DNA from: CAMAXB01 sp041746615
GTDB lineage: Bacteria > Verrucomicrobiota > Verrucomicrobiia > Opitutales > Opitutaceae
NCBI GenBank assembly: GCA_041746615.1
Contig: JBGTGS010000232.1
Location: 1-5,436 of the forward strand
Length of the DNA: 5,436 nucleotides
Direction: 5' to 3'
Positions 1 through 5,436 of the stretch are shown piece after piece (positions within the stretch are counted from its first letter, which is position 1; every line of letters begins with the position of its first letter). The notes beneath the pieces were generated by a model. The model was given only the letters and a program-made list of their open reading frames with translations. It ran no database searches and was not told the origin of the DNA. The position numbers were made by a program, and so were the translations under genes.

Positions 1-27
1 GGCGGCGGGTTCGGCGGTGGCGACTAA
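1..27 (+). CDS. C-terminal end of a glycine-rich protein (partial)
   Basis: Reading from base 1 gives the tail GGGFGGGD, followed by TAA at 25-27 and a second in-frame TAA at 28-30. Glycine tails with interspersed phenylalanine occur at the ends of several unrelated families, for example TPM-domain proteins and RNA-binding proteins, so the product cannot be named from eight codons. The frame is supported only by this composition and the tandem stop. The gene would converge on the phoH-like gene, with 92 bp between the stops. Confidence 0.4.
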   Translation, partial: GGGFGGGD

Positions 28-99
28 TAATCACCTGCCCGTGCAGAATCCCCCAAAGGGGCTCCTGTCGGCCCGGTTTAGTTCGGGAACTGAAAGTTT

Positions 100-119
100 G
101 GGAGGATGTGGACTCTCCC
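100..119 (-). terminator. Weak hairpin directly after the phoH-like stop
   Basis: On the minus strand the sequence right after the TAA stop can form GGGAG/CTCCC (5 bp, about 10-nt loop). It is followed by CAAACTTTC rather than a true U-tract, so it is at best a weak terminator. It is listed because it is the only hairpin abutting the gene end in this convergent gap. Confidence 0.2.
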
Positions 120-1649
120 TTAAAGCAGGTCCGCCGCCAACTCAGCCAAGCGTGACCGCTCACCCTTGCTAAGCTTCACATGCGCGGAGATCGCGTGACC
201 CTTCATGCGGTTGTGGCAGTAAACGAGGCCGTTGCTGCGTGAGTCCACATAAGGATTGTCGATCTGTGCGGGATCGCCGATGAGGACGATCTTGGAGCCC
301 TCGGAGATACGGGTGATGACGGTCTTCACTTCGTGGGGCGTGAGCTGCTGGGCCTCATCAAGGATGAAGAAGCGACGGGCGATCGAGCGGCCACGGATGA
401 AGCAAAGGGCCTCGATCTCAACCAAGCCGCTCTTGATGAGACGCTCGTAGGGTTTCATCGGAGCGATGGCTTGAGAAGCCGTGTGGGTGACGGAGGGCTG
501 CGGGGCCAGGAAATGGGCGATGTCCTGATGCTTCTTGTGCTTTTTCTTGGAGACCTTCTTCGCTGCAAACTGGGCATCCTTGGGCGGCTTCGAGGGGAGG
601 AGAACCTCAAGGGCATCGAAATAGGGCTGGAGCCAGGGCTTCATCTTATCGTCGAGTGAACCCGGCAGGAACCCGATGTCCTTGCCCAGAGCGATGACCG
701 GGCGGGAGATAGAAACCCCGTCGTAGCGGGACTGCTCGTCCTGAGTCTGGTGCAGGGCGCAGGCCGTGGAGATGAGGGTCTTGCCAGTGCCGGCCTTGCC
801 AAAGCAGGTGATCAACGCCACGGAGTCGTCAAGCAGGGCGTCCATGAAGAACTGCTGCTCGAGGTTGCGGGCGCGGATGGCGATACCTCCCGGGGCCTTG
901 ACGAACTCGGGAATGTGCAGGCGACGAACCACGCCCTCCCCGTAAAAGCGGGCAGGCATTGTCTTGCCTTCGTCGGAGCGCAACAGGACGTATTCGTTGA
1001 GATAGAGCCCCTTGGAGGAATCACGACCGATGTCGAATTCACCCTCGGAGCAAAAACGCTGCATCTCGTAGACCGTGACCGGGATCTCCTGATAGCCGAC
1101 CTCATCCAGCGGCTCCGGCACCTTGTCGTTGAGGTAGTCCTCCGATTCCAGGCCGAGTGCCCGGGCCTTGAGCTGCACGTTGACATCCTTGGTGACCAGA
1201 ATGGTGGGGGGCGGAAACTGTTCTTGGACGAATAGGGCCGAGGCGATGATGCGGTTGTCCTTCTTGGTCAGGTCGGGCAGGATGGCCCTCAGCCGCTCCA
1301 TGGCGGGAGAATGCCGGCCCGCCTCCGTCAGGTATGGGTTGATGACGATCGAGAGTGTTCCGCCATTGGGAAGATCGACCCCCTCGTGCATGGAGCGGGC
1401 ATCGGGCAGCAGTTCCTGAAGAATGCGATGTACCCGGCGGGCATTTCGCCCCCTTTCGGTGGATTGCTCGGCCTTGATGGCGTCAAGCTCCTCCAGAACC
1501 TCCACCGGGATGGCCAGGTTGTTTTCTTCGAATTTGTAGATCGACTGCGGGTCGTGAAGGAGGACGTTTGTGTCCAAGACAAAGGTCTTAACCTTCGCAG
1601 AGCCCTTGAGCCGAGATTTAGGGGCGATCGCCCCGCTCAGGTGTTCCAT
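120..1649 (-). CDS. PhoH family protein: PIN domain fused to PhoH-type ATPase
   Basis: This is a 509-residue cytoplasmic protein joining an N-terminal PIN nuclease domain to a C-terminal PhoH P-loop ATPase, the architecture of B. subtilis YlaK and mycobacterial PhoH2. Family members are linked to RNA unwinding and cleavage; the substrate here is unknown. Numbering from the chosen Met: the PIN domain (about 20-170) shows FVLDTN with Asp26, the EVLEEL glutamates 53/54, KDNRI with Asp131 and TKD with Asp155, so the acidic metal site looks complete. The ATPase domain (about 265-509) has Walker A GKAGTGKT (284-291), Walker B FFILDEAQ (427-434), GDPAQIDNP (458-466) and SRSNG (470-474). A poorly conserved lysine-rich insertion (about 352-399) lies between the FLPG segment and EIEALCFIRGRS. 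The frame stays open to an ATG at 1772, but I chose the ATG at 1649: the extra 41 residues resemble no PIN sequence and their DNA is AT-richer with a possible -10 box. No Shine-Dalgarno precedes either start. Family is certain; start is moderately sure. Confidence 0.93.
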   Translation of the reverse strand: MEHLSGAIAPKSRLKGSAKVKTFVLDTNVLLHDPQSIYKFEENNLAIPVEVLEELDAIKAEQSTERGRNARRVHRILQELLPDARSMHEGVDLPNGGTLSIVINPYLTEAGRHSPAMERLRAILPDLTKKDNRIIASALFVQEQFPPPTILVTKDVNVQLKARALGLESEDYLNDKVPEPLDEVGYQEIPVTVYEMQRFCSEGEFDIGRDSSKGLYLNEYVLLRSDEGKTMPARFYGEGVVRRLHIPEFVKAPGGIAIRARNLEQQFFMDALLDDSVALITCFGKAGTGKTLISTACALHQTQDEQSRYDGVSISRPVIALGKDIGFLPGSLDDKMKPWLQPYFDALEVLLPSKPPKDAQFAAKKVSKKKHKKHQDIAHFLAPQPSVTHTASQAIAPMKPYERLIKSGLVEIEALCFIRGRSIARRFFILDEAQQLTPHEVKTVITRISEGSKIVLIGDPAQIDNPYVDSRSNGLVYCHNRMKGHAISAHVKLSKGERSRLAELAADLL

Positions 1650-1692
1650 CGGGTGTGGATATCGTGTGAATAACTCTGCATAGCGCGCTTGA

Positions 1693-1698
1693 ATTGTA
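1693..1698 (-). promoter_or_regulatory. Possible -10 box for the phoH-like gene
   Basis: On the minus strand TACAAT matches the sigma-70 type -10 consensus at five of six positions, in a locally AT-rich patch. No good -35 hexamer lies 16-18 bp upstream (CGGTTT at 17 bp). Transcription would start near 1686, inside the open extension of the frame. This would exclude the ATG at 1772 and fit the start at 1649 with a leader of about 37 nt. The evidence is weak because a single hexamer is easily found by chance. Confidence 0.25.
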
Positions 1699-1803
1699 AA
1701 TGCACGATTTGGGCCAAACCGAGAAAGTTTCGTGACCGTTACCATGCCACTGTCACAACCGGGGCAACCCATCGATCAACCGGCTTCCGTATTTGTGGAG
1801 CCG

Positions 1804-1844
1804 ATAAAAAAGAAGGCGGGCCACCTACCCCTAGGTGACCCGCC
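1804..1844 (-). terminator. Strong Rho-independent terminator
   Basis: On the minus strand, 1844-1815 forms a 13-bp stem: GGCGGGT then CACCTA, GGGG loop, TAGGTG then GCCCGCC. The run TTCTTTTTTAT (1814-1804) follows immediately. One G-U pair (1821 with 1838) is a C-A mismatch if the plus strand is transcribed, so the hairpin is perfect only as minus-strand RNA. The strand call is therefore firm. It lies 126 nt after the stop of the HTH-like gene and 155 nt before the chosen phoH start, so it most simply ends the former's transcript and insulates phoH. An attenuator upstream of phoH is a less likely alternative. Confidence 0.82.
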
Positions 1845-1858
1845 ATAACTTACTAGTT

Positions 1859-1904
1859 TGCTTAGTTACCCCAAATCTCCCGCTAAGCAGGAGAAAGAAA
1901 CTAA
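1859..1904 (-). other. Structured RNA element upstream of the terminator
   Basis: As minus-strand RNA, 1893-1877 folds into CTCCTGC-TTA-GCGGGAG, a 7-bp stem with a three-base loop and one G-U pair that would be a C-A mismatch on the other strand. TTAGTT (1904-1899) can pair with AACTAA (1867-1862) as an outer stem. Alternatively TGCTTAG (1889-1883) can pair with CTAAGCA (1865-1859), which breaks both. Together with the terminator at 1804-1844 this could be a structured 3' UTR, a small RNA released from it, or a leader element. No known RNA family is recognised and no internal promoter is convincing. Confidence 0.35.
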
Positions 1905-1919
1905 CCAGAACCACCAAGT

Positions 1920-1940
1920 AAGACGCAAAGATGCCGTCTT
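1920..1940. repeat. Short inverted repeat AAGACG/CGTCTT
   Basis: A perfect 6-bp inverted repeat separated by nine bases lies about 30 bp after the stop of the HTH-like gene. There is no U-tract directly after it on either strand, so it does not look like a terminator. It may be a 3' UTR hairpin or chance. Confidence 0.3.
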
Positions 1941-1969
1941 TATTCAAAAAATCCGAAGAAAATCACATC

Positions 1970-2284
1970 CTACTTGATTGCAGATGGATCCACATCCGTC
2001 AGTTTGGGCTTCGGCAGCACCCAAATCCGCAACAGGTAGTCGGCGAGGTTGCGCATGCTGGTCCGGCTCAAACCTTCGCGCGCTGCGATTTCACGGAAAG
2101 GGGATACCACCCCCGCACGTTCTTCGTAGTATGCCCAGAGTTCATGGTTCAGCGATAAGGCGGCCGCGTGGTCGTCCACCTCCCCGGCCGCAATCATGCG
2201 GACCTTGTCGAGCCAGTGATTCCGCTCATCGGGATTGGCCTGCAGATAATCAAAAATCATCTGCTCATTACGATTCAGGCTCAT
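1970..2284 (-). CDS. Small conserved-looking protein with HTH-like C-terminus, unknown function
   Basis: This is a 104-residue soluble, charged protein with no signal peptide or membrane segment. I do not recognise a named family. The N-terminal half (MSLNRNEQMIFDYLQ onward) is predicted helical. Residues about 62-86, containing PFREIAAREGLSRTS, have the spacing of a helix-turn-helix: Ala in the first helix, Gly at the turn, then SRTSMRN in the place of a recognition helix. A DNA-binding role is therefore possible but inferred. The frame is open up to an ATG at 2434, but that start would overlap the oppositely oriented gene at 2411, and the extra 50 residues look non-coding. I chose the ATG at 2284, where the protein-like pattern begins. 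No Shine-Dalgarno is visible. The gene is followed by a 3' UTR with hairpins and a strong terminator, so it is probably monocistronic. Confidence 0.75.
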   Translation of the reverse strand: MSLNRNEQMIFDYLQANPDERNHWLDKVRMIAAGEVDDHAAALSLNHELWAYYEERAGVVSPFREIAAREGLSRTSMRNLADYLLRIWVLPKPKLTDVDPSAIK

Positions 2285-2410
2285 GGCACCAAAACGTGCC
2301 GGTCTTGTCTCCAAAAACAACTGTAAAGCCGGGGCTTCATGGGGACCATTGCTTTCTCCGTCAATTCCGGCCAGGATCAATCCGTTTCGTAATCTTCCAT
2401 CCCCCGTATC

Positions 2411-3226
2411 ATGTGGCAAAAACTCCAAGAACAACTTCCTGCGCTGATCCTAACCATTCTGGCCATAGCTGGCGGCGCATATTGGCTTCATTCCAAGACC
2501 GTGACCGACATGAGCGCCAGCCAGCAGAATGAACTCGCCATGCTCCGCGCGCAAACCAACGCCGAGCTTCAGGCCTCCGCCGAGGAGACCCGGCGGCAGA
2601 TCGAAGCCGTCAACACTCTCCTCAAGGATGCCATCTCCAAGCGCCAGGCGGATGTCTTCATGACCGACGAGGAGGTGACCCGTCTCAACAACGAGAAGGT
2701 CGACCAGCTCGCCGAGGCCATCGCCCTTAGAATCCAGCCCTTCAACCCGCTTCCTACCACTCCCGAGGAAGCCGATCGTCAACAGAACGAGCAGATCGAC
2801 CGCGTCTCCCTCCGCATGGCCGACCGCATCCAACCCATTCTTGCCCAGATGGCCGGCGACCAGACCCTGACCCGCGAATCCATCGTCGACTACAGCCGCA
2901 AGATTTCCGAGCAAATCAGCGGCGTCCTCACCTCCGAACTCGCCAAAAACCAACGGCTCAACAACAACCTCGCCGAGACCCAGGCCGTTGCCCAGGATTC
3001 GCTCGCCCTCTCGCACGAGCTCACCGCCCTGTATCTGAGTTCGTTCAAGGACCAGGGAGTCTTCACCCGCCTGCTGTCCCTCCCCGCCAACATCGTGCGC
3101 GATGCCTCCCAACTGAGCATCGTCAACAGCACCGAGCGTCGGAAGAAGGAGGAGGAACTCGTCGCCAAGCTGGATGACATCCAGCAACGGCTCCAGATCA
3201 TCCAGGCCGCCGCCCCGGGGGAATAA
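2411..3226 (+). CDS. Membrane-anchored coiled-coil protein, unknown function
   Basis: This 271-residue protein has a single hydrophobic segment at about residues 9-26 (LPALILTILAIAGGAYWL) after a short N-terminus with one lysine. It is probably an uncleaved signal anchor leaving the rest outside the cytoplasm. There is no lipobox. The remainder is almost entirely helical and rich in Gln, Glu, Ala and Asn. Heptad-like stretches run at about 33-80 and 240-266, with a Pro-rich break at 110-120 (QPFNPLPTTP). No enzyme motif is visible. Such anchored coiled coils often act as envelope scaffolds or spacers, but that is inference. The long minus-strand open frame over the same DNA has the Leu/Gly/Val-rich look of an antisense shadow, whereas this frame has a coherent topology. 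The ATG at 2411 lacks a Shine-Dalgarno. The stop is 3 bp from the convergent aldolase stop. Confidence 0.82.
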   Translation: MWQKLQEQLPALILTILAIAGGAYWLHSKTVTDMSASQQNELAMLRAQTNAELQASAEETRRQIEAVNTLLKDAISKRQADVFMTDEEVTRLNNEKVDQLAEAIALRIQPFNPLPTTPEEADRQQNEQIDRVSLRMADRIQPILAQMAGDQTLTRESIVDYSRKISEQISGVLTSELAKNQRLNNNLAETQAVAQDSLALSHELTALYLSSFKDQGVFTRLLSLPANIVRDASQLSIVNSTERRKKEEELVAKLDDIQQRLQIIQAAAPGE

Positions 3227-3229
3227 TCG

Positions 3230-4513
3230 TCACTCCATCTTGAAGGCGCGGCGGAGCTCGTCCAGCGCCGGCTCGGGCATGGGCACGAGCGGCCCGAGCG
3301 GACGGCCCATCAACAGGGCCTCCGCCGTGGCCTCGAGTACTTCGAGCCGGTCAAACGCGTCGAGCACATCGCGACCGACCACCAGCGCCCCTTCGTTCTC
3401 GATCAGCACTACCGGGCAGCGTTTCAGCGAAACCTGGGCCGCAATGTGCGCGGCCTGCTCCACGATGCAGGCAAAGGGCAACTTCGGGGTGTCGCGCAAC
3501 ACGACATAACTTTCCGGGATCGTGCGGGTGCTCAACGGCGCCTTGGTCATGCAGAACGCGCTCGCATGGGCCGGCTGTGCATTGATGACCGCGCCTACGT
3601 CCGGATTCTCCGCATAGATGTGCGCATGCAGCTGCGCCGCGCGGCTGGGCCATCGACCGGCCTCGCAATGGCCCATGCGGGCCCGCACGATACCCGGGGC
3701 TTCCAGCTCCAACCGGTCGCGTCGCCGGGGCGTCACCAGAAAATCCGTCTTGTCCAGCCGCGCAGAAAACGCACCGGCCGTGCTGATCAACAGGCGCTGC
3801 CGGTAGGCGCGGTGCACAAACTCGCACAGTTGTGAACGCAGGGCCTTCTCCGGGTTGCCGGGCGTCATGGCGGGCATCGGCGCGAATGCCACCATGGGTT
3901 GATTGGCCAGCACCGCATCCGGCAGGGTCTGCACGCCGCCGAGCCCGGCCGCCTTCACCAGGGTCTGCGCCACAAACTCCAGGGTTTCGAAACGCTGGAA
4001 CGCCTCGTGGAGGTCCCGCCCCCCGATGACCACGCCGTGGTTCTCCAGCATCACGCAGTCCGCTCCATCCGCAAAGGTGCCGGCGATGCGGCGGCCGAGT
4101 TCCTCGCTGCCCGGACACGCGTAGGCTGCATAGGCCACCCGCCCGCACACTTCGTGCGCATGCGTCTGCACGCGCGTATCCGGCAGCAGGCGACAGATGC
4201 TGAAGGCCACCAGCGCACCCGGATGCGCATGCACGATGGCCTTGATATCCGGCCGCGCCTGGTAGATCTGACGGTGGAAGGGGAACTCCGACGAAGGCGG
4301 ATGTAATCCTTCGCACGAACCATCCGGTCGCATGCACACGATGTCCGTGGGCTGCAACCGTCCCTTGTCCACCCGTGACGGCGTGATCCAGATCCCGCCG
4401 TCGGGATCGAGGATCGAGAGGTTGCCACCGGACGTGGTCGTCATCCGGTATCGGTAGATGCGCTGCATGGTGCGCACGAGTTCCTCACGGGGATGCAGCC
4501 AGCTGGAGTCCAT
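3230..4513 (-). CDS. Tandem class II aldolase/adducin-family protein with a degenerate second domain
   Basis: This is a 427-residue cytoplasmic protein made of two class II aldolase/adducin domains; usual members have one domain of about 200-250 residues. Domain 1 (about 8-190) is complete: TSGGNLS (27-33), ITPSR (43-47), PSSE with the expected catalytic Glu76, the zinc pair His95/His97 in VHAHP, and the third zinc histidine, His159, in ENHG. Glu rather than Asp at the catalytic position fits an aldolase or dehydratase (FucA or MtnB type) better than a ribulose-phosphate 4-epimerase. The substrate cannot be assigned. Domain 2 (about 222-405) aligns throughout, but Glu76 becomes Ala292, His95/His97 become Asn311/Gln313, and His159 becomes Glu374, so it should neither bind zinc nor catalyse. 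The frame is intact and codon use matches the neighbours, so this is a maintained pseudoenzyme half, not a pseudogene. A TTGACA promoter abuts the ATG. No sugar kinase, isomerase or transporter lies nearby to suggest a pathway. Confidence 0.92.
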   Translation of the reverse strand: MDSSWLHPREELVRTMQRIYRYRMTTTSGGNLSILDPDGGIWITPSRVDKGRLQPTDIVCMRPDGSCEGLHPPSSEFPFHRQIYQARPDIKAIVHAHPGALVAFSICRLLPDTRVQTHAHEVCGRVAYAAYACPGSEELGRRIAGTFADGADCVMLENHGVVIGGRDLHEAFQRFETLEFVAQTLVKAAGLGGVQTLPDAVLANQPMVAFAPMPAMTPGNPEKALRSQLCEFVHRAYRQRLLISTAGAFSARLDKTDFLVTPRRRDRLELEAPGIVRARMGHCEAGRWPSRAAQLHAHIYAENPDVGAVINAQPAHASAFCMTKAPLSTRTIPESYVVLRDTPKLPFACIVEQAAHIAAQVSLKRCPVVLIENEGALVVGRDVLDAFDRLEVLEATAEALLMGRPLGPLVPMPEPALDELRRAFKME

Positions 4514-4518
4514 GGCGG

Positions 4519-4548
4519 TTTATGGCAGCGGCGATCAGCGTGTGTCAA
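4519..4548 (-). promoter_or_regulatory. Sigma-70-type promoter of the aldolase gene, likely leaderless
   Basis: On the minus strand there is a perfect -35 TTGACA (4548-4543), an 18-bp spacer and a -10 CATAAA (4524-4519, four of six). Counting from the -10 box, transcription should begin at about 4513-4512, on the A of the ATG (4513) or within a base of it. The mRNA would then have no leader, which agrees with the absence of a Shine-Dalgarno. Confidence 0.6.
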
Positions 4549-4674
4549 AGCCGCAGGGGAACGCATGCGGTGCCTGAGACCTGGGCAAGGGACGTAGGGG
4601 GCCGAAGGGACGGAAAGGAAGTTGCGGCCATATTTTCGCTCGCCGGATTCCTGGCATGCCCCTGACTCATCTTC

Positions 4675-5436
4675 GTGTCCGACGACCTGCTTCTCACCCT
4701 CAAGACCACCTTTGGCTACGATGCCTTTCGTCCGCTCCAGCGCGAAATCATCGAGGCCTCCCTCGCCAACCGCGATGTGTTCGCCCTCCTTCCCACCGGC
4801 GGGGGCAAGTCGATGTGTTTCCAGCTCCCCGCCCTCCTCCGACCGGGTCTCACCGTGGTTGTCTCACCGCTCATCGCCCTGATGAAGGACCAGGTGGACC
4901 AGCTCCAGGCCAGCGGCGTCGCCGCCACCTATCTCAATTCCACCCTCGGTGCGGCTGCCGCGCGCTCACGACTGGCCGGACTTCACCGGGGGGAGTGGCG
5001 TCTGCTTTATGTCGCCCCCGAGCGCCTCATGCTCGACAACTGGCAGGAGAACCTGAAGGCATGGAATGTCACGTCCCTCGCCATCGACGAGGCGCACTGC
5101 GTCTCGGAATGGGGCCACGACTTTCGGCCCGAATACCGGCAGATCTCCCGGTTGCGCGACCTCCTGCCCGACGTGCCGCTGATGGCCCTCACCGCGACCG
5201 CCACCGAGCGCGTCCGCACCGACATCGTCAAACATCTGAAGCTGCGCGAGCCGGGCCTGTACGTCGCGAGTTTCAACCGTCCCAACCTCACCTACCGGGT
5301 CACCCCGAAGGACGGGCCTGCGAAGCAGATCGTCGACTTTGTCCGCAAGCGTGAACATGAAAGCGGCATCGTCTACTGCGCGACCCGCGCCACCGCCGAG
5401 CGCACCGCCGAAGCCCTCGCCGCCCGCGGACTGCCG
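4675..5436 (+). CDS. recQ: RecQ-family ATP-dependent DNA helicase, N-terminal part (3' truncated by window)
   Basis: The first 254 codons of a superfamily 2 3'-5' DNA helicase of recombination and repair; the frame is uninterrupted and still open at the window end. Motifs in order: motif 0 FGYDAFRPLQ (13-22), Walker A TGGGKS (41-46), motif Ia VVSPLIALMKDQV (62-74), YVAPERL (112-118), DEAH box (138-141) running into the RecQ aromatic-rich loop SEWGHDFRPEY (144-154), motif III LTATA (172-176), SFNRPNL (199-205) and GIVYC (231-235). The SEWGHDFRPEY loop is diagnostic of RecQ rather than other SF2 helicases. The rest of helicase lobe 2, the zinc-binding/winged-helix RQC region and any HRDC domain lie outside the window. 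The start is GTG 4675: an in-frame TGA at 4663-4665 leaves no earlier start, and motif 0 begins 12 residues later, as usual. No Shine-Dalgarno and no convincing promoter were seen in the 161-bp spacer shared with the divergent aldolase gene. Confidence 0.95.
   Translation, partial: MSDDLLLTLKTTFGYDAFRPLQREIIEASLANRDVFALLPTGGGKSMCFQLPALLRPGLTVVVSPLIALMKDQVDQLQASGVAATYLNSTLGAAAARSRLAGLHRGEWRLLYVAPERLMLDNWQENLKAWNVTSLAIDEAHCVSEWGHDFRPEYRQISRLRDLLPDVPLMALTATATERVRTDIVKHLKLREPGLYVASFNRPNLTYRVTPKDGPAKQIVDFVRKREHESGIVYCATRATAERTAEALAARGLP

Noticed and set aside
51..94. Small hairpins CCCC-AAA-GGGG (51-61) and TTTAGTT-CGGG-AACTGAA (77-94) in the convergent gap
   Set aside because: The stems are short or AT-rich, one has a three-base loop, and neither is followed by a U-tract, so they cannot be called terminators.
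1650..1772. 41-codon N-terminal extension of the phoH-like frame to an ATG at 1772
   Set aside because: Kept as an alternative start only: the sequence is unlike the family, the DNA is AT-richer, and it contains a possible -10 box.
2285..2410. Promoters in the divergent spacer between the HTH-like and coiled-coil genes
   Set aside because: TACAGT on the minus strand and TAATCT on the plus strand each lack a fitting -35 hexamer.
2285..2434. 50-codon N-terminal extension of the HTH-like gene
   Set aside because: It overlaps the start of the divergent gene, and the residues show no protein-like pattern.
2450..3187. Long minus-strand open frame of 245 codons opposite the coiled-coil gene
   Set aside because: Its Leu/Gly/Val/Asp-rich composition without domain logic is typical of the antisense of a Glu/Gln/Ala-rich GC-rich gene; the plus frame has a sensible anchor and coiled coils.
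3351..4337. Minus-strand open frame of 328 codons inside the aldolase gene
   Set aside because: It is a shifted frame of a clear class II aldolase, rich in Ala/Gly/Arg with no motif.
4622..4650. Possible recQ promoter (TTGCGG, or TATTTT at 4631)
   Set aside because: No -35/-10 pair with correct spacing and adequate matches could be assembled.
4562..4660. Two GCATGC-centred palindromes (CGCATGCG at 4562, GGCATGCC at 4653) in the aldolase/recQ spacer
   Set aside because: They lie about 91 bp apart and share only six bases; there is no known operator match, and chance is likely at this GC content.
4656..5354. Plus-strand open frame of 232 codons over recQ
   Set aside because: It is rich in Pro, Arg and His and lies out of frame with unmistakable RecQ motifs.

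Overview
The window is GC-rich bacterial DNA, densely packed with genes on both strands. It reads as an ordinary chromosomal segment: there is no transposase, integrase, CRISPR array, tRNA or rRNA. None of the five starts has a recognisable Shine-Dalgarno sequence. Together with two small or medium genes I associate, from memory only, with Opitutae-like Verrucomicrobiota, this makes a verrucomicrobial origin plausible but unproven.

Layout. Positions 1-27 are the last eight codons of a glycine-rich plus-strand gene, closed by a double TAA. It converges on a PIN-PhoH ATPase gene on the minus strand (120-1649). Upstream of phoH lies about 320 bp without a gene (1650-1969). This stretch holds a strong minus-strand intrinsic terminator (1804-1844) and, just before it, a second hairpin with a possible alternative fold (1859-1904). 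The terminator ends the transcript of a 104-residue minus-strand gene with a helix-turn-helix-like C-terminus (1970-2284). After a 126-bp divergent spacer, a plus-strand gene encodes a membrane-anchored coiled-coil protein of unknown function (2411-3226). It ends 3 bp from the stop of a minus-strand gene (3230-4513) for a two-domain class II aldolase/adducin protein. A 161-bp divergent spacer carries a TTGACA-type promoter placed so close to the aldolase ATG that its mRNA should be leaderless. The right edge holds the first 254 codons of a RecQ DNA helicase starting at GTG 4675, cut by the window end.

How the genes work together. They do not form one operon or pathway; orientation changes at almost every boundary. 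PhoH (RNA-related ATPase/nuclease) and RecQ (recombination and repair helicase) are housekeeping-type nucleic-acid enzymes. The aldolase probably acts in sugar-phosphate or related small-molecule metabolism. The most notable observations are (i) the second aldolase domain, which has lost all three zinc-binding histidines and the catalytic glutamate, so the protein looks like an enzyme fused to its own pseudoenzyme copy; (ii) the leaderless promoter; and (iii) two hairpins between 1815 and 1893 that pair perfectly only as minus-strand RNA, because each contains a G-U pair that is a C-A clash on the other strand.
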